Shown: in pieces, positions 59,698-64,000 of the stretch
How the letters are laid out: the number at the start of each line of letters is the position of its first letter
How positions within the stretch are numbered: position 1 is the first letter of the stretch
NCBI RefSeq assembly: GCF_036013645.1
Contig: NZ_CP107869.1
Span: forward strand, 2,418,001-2,482,000
Direction: 5' to 3'
DNA from: Streptomyces sp. NBC_00490
GTDB taxonomy: Bacteria; Actinomycetota; Actinomycetes; Streptomycetales; Streptomycetaceae
Length of the DNA: 64,000 nt
The notes under the pieces: model-generated
The model's input: only the letters and a program-made list of their open reading frames with translations
Told to the model about the DNA's origin: nothing
Databases searched by the model: none
Made by a program: the position numbers and the translations under genes

Positions 59698-60399
59698 ATG
59701 CGCTCCCCCGCCGTCGCCACGGCCCTCGTGTCCGCGTCCTTTCTCGTACTCGGTGCCGTGCCCGGCGGCGGGCGGCCCCTGCCCGCCCGGATGGCCGACA
59801 CCGGGGGCGGCACGCAGCTGATCACCGCGGTCGCCGCGCGGACCGGCTCGACCACCGGCACGCTCACCTGGTGGGATCTGCGCGACGGGCAGTGGGTGCG
59901 GGCCGGTTCGGCCAAGGCCCGGTTCGGGGCGAACGGACTCGTCGAGGGAGCCTCGCGCCGGCAGGGCACCAGCACCACACCGACGGGGCTCTACGACCTG
60001 CCGTACGCCTTCGGCATCAAAGCGGCGCCGGACGGGACGACGTACAAGTACCGTCCCGTGCGCGAGAGCTCCTGGTGGTGCCAGGACAACGACTCCCGCT
60101 CCTACAACCGTTGGAGCGAGCCCCGCGCCAAGGACTGCCGGGCCGCCGAGTCCGAGCACCTGATCTCGTACGAGAAGCAGTACGCCCACGCCATGGTCAT
60201 CGGCTTCAACTACACCGAGCCCGTGCGCGGCCGGGGCGCCGGGATCTTCCTCCATGTCAACGGCAGCGGGGCGACGGCGGGGTGTGTGTCGGTGTCCGCG
60301 GACGCCATGCGGCGGATCCTCCGGTGGGCCGGCCCGGGCGACGATCCGCACATCGCGATCGGCACGACGGGCGGACCTACGGCGATCACCCGGTACTGA
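59698..60399 (+). CDS. Secreted L,D-transpeptidase-like protein
   Basis: 233 residues with a signal peptide (VATALVSASFLVLGAVPGGG). The catalytic region is GIFLHVNGSGATAGCVSVSA (H … S/T-x-G-C) near residues 183–202, a form common in actinobacterial ErfK/YbiS-type proteins; the usual Arg two after Cys is replaced by Ser. Before it, TPTGLYDLPYAFG and WWCQDNDSRSYNRW are family blocks. It would cross-link or modify cell-wall peptides outside the membrane. The gene follows the PPOX gene by three bases. Confidence 0.84.
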   Translation: MRSPAVATALVSASFLVLGAVPGGGRPLPARMADTGGGTQLITAVAARTGSTTGTLTWWDLRDGQWVRAGSAKARFGANGLVEGASRRQGTSTTPTGLYDLPYAFGIKAAPDGTTYKYRPVRESSWWCQDNDSRSYNRWSEPRAKDCRAAESEHLISYEKQYAHAMVIGFNYTEPVRGRGAGIFLHVNGSGATAGCVSVSADAMRRILRWAGPGDDPHIAIGTTGGPTAITRY

Positions 60400-60524
60400 G
60401 GGGTTACCACGAGTCACTCGAGTCCGCCTCGAACTCGGCCGGGCTCTGAACACACGGGCGTCGCGGCACGTACCTCTGGGCCAAGGGACCACGCCAACCC
60501 CCTTGCCCCGCTCCCGGAGGAACC

Positions 60525-61907
60525 GTGACCACCACGCTCGCAGGCGGCCGCGCCGCCCGCCGCCAGACGATGCGCCGCATCCGCCCGCGCCGCTCCCCGG
60601 CCGTCCCGCTGGTGATCGCCCTATGGGCGGGCGCGGCCGCGGTGCTGTGGCTGTGGTGGGACAACACACCGTCCCTCGCGGACAACACCGCCAAGATCCT
60701 CGCCGCGGGCCGGATCACCGGTCTGCTCGCCGGCTATCTCATGGCGCTCGTGGTGCTCCAGATGGCCCGGGTGCCCGCTCTGGAACGGCGGGTGGGCTCG
60801 GACCGGGTCGCCCGCTGGCACGCGATGAGCGGCCGCTACACGGTCAGCCTCGTCATCGCGCACGTCTTCCTCATCACCTGGGCCTACGCGCTCCAGGCCG
60901 GCAAGACGCTCGGCGACGTCGTGCAGCAGTTCATCGACCTGACCACCACCCTGCCGGACATGGGCAAGGCGGCCATCGGCACCGGGCTGCTGCTGGTCAT
61001 CGCGCTGCTGTCGATCGGCGGGGTCCGGCGCCGGCTGCCGTACGACACCTGGTACCACGTGCACCTGCTCACGTACGCCGTGGTGTACCTGACGTTCTGG
61101 CACCAGATCACCACCGGCAACGAGTTCGCCGTCGAGCCGACCGCGAAGACCTTCTGGTACGGCCTGTACGGCGCGGTCACCGCGCTGGTCGTCTGGTACC
61201 GGATCATCACGCCGCTCCGTCTCAACCTGCGCCACCGGATGTACGTCGAGGCGGTCATCGAGGAGACACCGGGCATCGTGTCGGTGCTCATCGGCGGGAA
61301 GAAGCTGCACCGGATGGGCGCGGAGGCGGGGCAGTTCTTCCGCTGGCGGTTCATGGCGCCGGGCATGCGCTTCAGCTCGCACCCGTACTCGCTGTCGGCG
61401 GCACCGCGTCCGGACATGCTGCGGATCACGGTCAAGGCGATCGGCGACCACACCGCCCGGCTGCGTGAACTGACGCCCGGCACCAAGGTGTGGGCCGAGG
61501 GCCCGTACGGCGCCCTCACCGCCCAGCGCCGCAGCCGCGGCAAGGTGCTGCTGGTCGCGGGCGGGGTCGGCATCACTCCGATGCGGGCGCTGTTCGAGAC
61601 GCTGCCCGGGGCGTCCGGCGACATCACGCTGCTCTACCGGGCCAACAGCACTCAGGACCTGGCGCTCTGGGACGAACTGGCCGCCATCGCCGACGAGCGG
61701 GGCGCCCGGCTGATGTACGCGGTCAACAGTCCGGACGGCGAGCGGCCCGACATCTCGGCGGAGCGGCTGCAGCAGAAGCTCCCGGACATCGAGGAGCACG
61801 ACGTCTTCATGTGCGGGCCCCCCGGCTTCGCACAGGGCGTGTACGAGGCACTGCGCGGTGCGGGTGTGCCCGCCCGCCGCATCCATCACGAGTCGTTCGA
61901 GATGTGA
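60525..61907 (+). CDS. Ferric-reductase-like transmembrane flavo-haem oxidoreductase
   Basis: 460 residues. Six membrane helices (about 25–225) hold paired His that could ligate haem b (RWHAMSGRYTVSLVIAHVFL; WYHVHLLTYAVVYLTFWHQ). The cytoplasmic part has an FAD-binding block (SSHPYSLSAAP), the NAD(P)H block VAGGVGITPMRALFE and the end CGPPGFAQGVYEAL. It would pass electrons from NAD(P)H through haem to an acceptor outside the membrane, here most likely the flavinylated protein encoded 38 bases downstream. The GTG at 60525 has GGAGGAA before it. Confidence 0.92.
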   Translation: MTTTLAGGRAARRQTMRRIRPRRSPAVPLVIALWAGAAAVLWLWWDNTPSLADNTAKILAAGRITGLLAGYLMALVVLQMARVPALERRVGSDRVARWHAMSGRYTVSLVIAHVFLITWAYALQAGKTLGDVVQQFIDLTTTLPDMGKAAIGTGLLLVIALLSIGGVRRRLPYDTWYHVHLLTYAVVYLTFWHQITTGNEFAVEPTAKTFWYGLYGAVTALVVWYRIITPLRLNLRHRMYVEAVIEETPGIVSVLIGGKKLHRMGAEAGQFFRWRFMAPGMRFSSHPYSLSAAPRPDMLRITVKAIGDHTARLRELTPGTKVWAEGPYGALTAQRRSRGKVLLVAGGVGITPMRALFETLPGASGDITLLYRANSTQDLALWDELAAIADERGARLMYAVNSPDGERPDISAERLQQKLPDIEEHDVFMCGPPGFAQGVYEALRGAGVPARRIHHESFEM

Positions 61908-61945
61908 GCGACGGGACCTTCAAAGACTTCAGGAGCTTGGAAGCC

Positions 61946-62728
61946 ATGAGGAAGAGTCACCCGATCCGGCGTGTCGTCCTGGCCGGCGCCGCCACCGTCT
62001 CAGGGATCGTGCTGCTGCTGTCGCTCAAACCGGGGTCGGACCCGGCCTCGGCGTCCGCGGCAGGCGGTGCGGCCCCGCAGCAGACCGCGGCGGCACAGGA
62101 GTCCGCGCAGGGCGGCGCCCAGGCGGCCACCGGCACGGCGACCGGCGACGCCACGCAGACCCAGTACGGCCCGGTCCAGGTCCGTATCACGTTCGTCAAC
62201 AACAAGATCACCAAAGCCGAGGCGGTCCAGGCACCGCAGGGCGGAACCAGCACCCAGAAGACCGAACTGGCCGTGCCCAAGCTCAACGCGGCGGTCGTCG
62301 CCAAGCAGAGCGCGGACATCGACGCGGTCTCCGGGGCGACCTACACGAGCGCCGGGTACAAGAAGTCGCTCCAGTCGGCGATCGACAAGGCCAACGCGGC
62401 CGCACCCGCGCCCGCGGCACCCTCCGAGAGCGCGGGTGGCGCCCAGGCCGCCGCCCCCAAGGTCGTCACCGGCACCGTCTCCCAGACCCAGTACGGCCCC
62501 GTCCAGGTCCGTGTCACCGTCACCAACGGCAAGATCACCAAGGCCGAGGCGGTCCAGCAGCCCAAGGGCGGCCAGAGCGACCAGGTCAACGGCAACGCCA
62601 TCCCGAAGCTCAACCAGGCGGCGGTCGCCGCGGGCAACGCCGACATCGACGCGGTCTCGGGCGCGACCTACACGAGCGCCGGCTACAAGCAGTCCCTGCA
62701 GTCGGCGCTGGACCAGGCCGGTGGCTGA
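61946..62728 (+). CDS. Exported protein with two FMN-binding domains (flavinylation targets)
   Basis: 260 residues: N-terminal signal/anchor (RRVVLAGAATVSGIVLLLSL), Ala/Gln linker, FMN_bind domain 1 (about 65–145) and 2 (about 175–258), joined by another linker. Each domain carries DAVSGATYTSAGYK, with the acceptor Thr at about 132 and 241, the motif to which ApbE joins FMN covalently. The domains are almost identical in their cores (TQTQYGPVQVR, KITKAEAVQ). It is placed between a membrane reductase and ApbE; together they look like an extracytoplasmic electron relay. Confidence 0.93.
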   Translation: MRKSHPIRRVVLAGAATVSGIVLLLSLKPGSDPASASAAGGAAPQQTAAAQESAQGGAQAATGTATGDATQTQYGPVQVRITFVNNKITKAEAVQAPQGGTSTQKTELAVPKLNAAVVAKQSADIDAVSGATYTSAGYKKSLQSAIDKANAAAPAPAAPSESAGGAQAAAPKVVTGTVSQTQYGPVQVRVTVTNGKITKAEAVQQPKGGQSDQVNGNAIPKLNQAAVAAGNADIDAVSGATYTSAGYKQSLQSALDQAGG

Positions 62729-63521
62729 CACGGTGGCCGAACCGGCAGAAGCTCCCGCCGCGGTACGTCATACGGAGGAGGTCATGGGGACCGTCTTCTC
62801 CTTCGACGTCCGCGGCGGGGAACCGGCCGCCGTCGAGGCGGCCCTGGCGAAGGCGGTAGCGGGTCTGCACCGCGCCGACGCCGTCTTCAGCACCTACCGC
62901 GACGACAGCCAGATCTCCCGGCTGGCCCGCGGTGAGCTGACGGTCGACGACTGCGACCCCGAGGTCGCCGCGGTCCTGGCCCTGGGCGCCGAGGCGGAGG
63001 AAGCGAGCGACGGCTGGTTCAGCCTGCGCTACGAGGGCCGCCTGGACCCGACGGGCATCGTCAAGGGCTGGGCCGTCGAACGCGCGGCACGCGCCCTCGC
63101 CGAGGCCGGGGCGACCGGGGTGAGCCTCAACGGCGGCGGCGACGTACAGCTGTTGGGGACACCGGGTCCGCAGCGGCCGTGGCGGGTGGGGGTGGCGGAT
63201 CCGCTGCGGCCGGGGGGCCTGGCGGCGGTGGTGTCGGCGGCGGGGACGACCGAGCTGGCCGTGGCGACTTCCGGTACGGCCGAGCGCGGCGCCCACATCG
63301 TCGACCCCCGCACCGGCCGCTCGGCGGTCACGGACCTGGTCGCGGTGACCGTGGTGACCCCCAGCGTGACCTGGGCGGACTGCTGGGCGACGGCGGCGTT
63401 CGCGATGGGGTCGCGGGAGGGCTTGCGGTGGCTGGAGTCGCTGCCGGACGTGGAGGCACTGCTGATCACGGCGGGCGACGAGGTGAGGTGCACAGGGGGC
63501 CTGGCGTCTCGACTCGGATGA
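62721..63521 (+). CDS. apbE: FAD:protein FMN transferase ApbE
   Basis: 266 residues. Blocks: VMGTVFSFDV, ADAVFSTYRDDSQISRLARG, RLDPTGIVKGWAVERAA, VSLNGGGDVQLLG, ATSGTAERGAHIVDPRTGR and VTPSVTWADCWATAAFAMG, the full ApbE set including the Mg/FAD site. It moves FMN from FAD to the Thr of target SGAT motifs. No signal peptide is seen, unlike many ApbE proteins. The GTG at 62721 overlaps the stop of the target gene by eight bases, so the two are coupled. The dispersed element follows at 63536. Confidence 0.93.
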   Translation: MADTVAEPAEAPAAVRHTEEVMGTVFSFDVRGGEPAAVEAALAKAVAGLHRADAVFSTYRDDSQISRLARGELTVDDCDPEVAAVLALGAEAEEASDGWFSLRYEGRLDPTGIVKGWAVERAARALAEAGATGVSLNGGGDVQLLGTPGPQRPWRVGVADPLRPGGLAAVVSAAGTTELAVATSGTAERGAHIVDPRTGRSAVTDLVAVTVVTPSVTWADCWATAAFAMGSREGLRWLESLPDVEALLITAGDEVRCTGGLASRLG

Positions 63522-63535
63522 CTGTCTGCACCTCA

Positions 63536-63580
63536 GGGGCGCGGGGAACTGCGCGACAAGCCACGAAGCACCCGCACCCG
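63536..63580. repeat. Dispersed element, long form
   Basis: GGGGCGCGGGGAACTGCGCG followed by ACAAGCCACGAAGCACCCGCACCCG; an inverted near-copy of 56390–56429. It lies between the convergent apbE and argR genes. Confidence 0.82.
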
Positions 63581-63603
63581 GCACACCTCGGACGCCACCC
63601 CAC

Positions 63604-64000
63604 TCAGTGGCCGTTCTGTGCCAACCGCAACAGATGCTCGGCCAGTGCCTGACCCCCCACCGGATCCCGGCTGATCAACATCAACGTGTCGTCACCCGCG
63701 ATCGTCCCGAGAATGTCCTGCAGCTCGGCCTGATCGATCGCCGACGCCAGGAACTGCGCGGCACCCGGCGGCGTCCGCAGAACGACAAGGTTCGCGGACG
63801 CCTCCGCGGAGATCAGCAGCTCCTGGGAGAGCCGCCGCATCCGCTCCTCCTTGGCTGACTCCCCCAGCGGCGCACGAGGAGTACGGAACCCGCCCTCACT
63901 CGGCACCGCGTAGATCAGGTCACCGTCGTTGTTGCGGATCTTCACCGCGTTCAGCTCGTCCAGATCCCGGGAGAGCGTCGCCTGTGTGACGCTCAGCCCG
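63604..64000 (-). CDS. argR: Arginine repressor ArgR (5' end beyond the window)
   Basis: The visible 132 codons cover the end of the DNA-binding domain ([20 protein letters not shown], the recognition helix) and the complete C-terminal arginine-binding/oligomerisation domain ([37 protein letters not shown]). The hexamer binds ARG boxes with arginine as co-repressor; a matching box pair precedes argH in this window. The start codon lies beyond position 64000. Confidence 0.95.
   Translation of the reverse strand, partial: GLSVTQATLSRDLDELNAVKIRNNDGDLIYAVPSEGGFRTPRAPLGESAKEERMRRLSQELLISAEASANLVVLRTPPGAAQFLASAIDQAELQDILGTIAGDDTLMLISRDPVGGQALAEHLLRLAQNGH

Overview
The window is a chromosomal segment of a Streptomyces species. 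The evidence is very high GC, frequent GTG starts, many GTGA/ATGA overlapping stop/start pairs, the sporulation protein SsgB, phosphatidylinositol mannoside genes, and a gene order (pdxS … pimA–pgsA … thrS … ssgB … metNIQ … glpQ … argH … argR) that I recognise from the core region of streptomycete chromosomes. No phage, plasmid, CRISPR array or intact insertion sequence was found. Coordinates and translations come from the sequence; family assignments come from motif recognition, not database searches.

Layout. 1–11.1 kb: the start of pdxS, then a phospholipid-mannoside block (pimA, PIM acyltransferase, pgsA; all minus strand with 4-bp overlaps), an EF-G-like GTPase with an altered G4 motif, a membrane protein, a HIT protein and thrS. 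Between the HIT gene and thrS lie the remains of an ion-channel gene carrying a nonsense change, a frameshift and a lost 3' half. 11.2–16.9 kb: a DUF4365 protein and its coupled partner, a DnaQ-like exonuclease, a tRNA-Val, a SRPBCC protein and a giant polytopic membrane protein. 17–23.6 kb: a five-gene operon (solute-binding lipoprotein, two permeases, YesL-like membrane protein, Tat-exported PcRGLX/YetA-like enzyme) resembling the Bacillus yes/yet rhamnogalacturonan locus, headed by LacI-type operator palindromes. 24–30.2 kb: ssgB, a CGNR regulator, a 50-residue membrane protein, a DsbA-like protein, a tandem GNAT enzyme and a PabB/aminodeoxychorismate lyase pair. 30.3–30.9 kb: a five-gene tRNA operon (Gly, Cys, three Val). 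31–35.6 kb: a zinc-ribbon protein, a phosphotransferase, a roughly 93-bp tandem repeat array, small proteins, a Ser/Thr kinase and a Nudix hydrolase. 35.6–43.5 kb: an rRNA methyltransferase and tetrapyrrole/cobalamin genes (cysG, a BluB–CobT fusion with a 765-residue disordered N-terminus, cobL). 44–48.3 kb: metN–metI–metQ–metQ preceded by an apparently leaderless 28-codon ORF ending in a Cys/Met-rich tract. 48.3–57.9 kb: HAD phosphatase, small membrane proteins, GNAT, sigma-like factor, glpQ, plsC, an MFS pump with its TetR regulator and a 64-bp symmetric operator, an aldo/keto reductase and argH. 58–64 kb: a duplicated secreted protein, a flavoenzyme-fold protein, an L,D-transpeptidase, a three-gene extracytoplasmic flavin system (membrane reductase, twin FMN-binding lipo/secreted protein, ApbE) and the 3' part of argR.

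Functional links. ArgR (63.6 kb onward) probably acts on the ARG-box pair in front of argH. ApbE should flavinylate the Thr residues of the two SGAT motifs in the protein encoded just before it, which the membrane reductase could then reduce. The met transport operon appears to be controlled by translation of a Cys/Met leader peptide. The strongest candidate for a little-described system is that leader (48130–48249); the repeat array with its own terminator (32.4–32.95 kb) and the BluB–CobT fusion are the next most unusual items.
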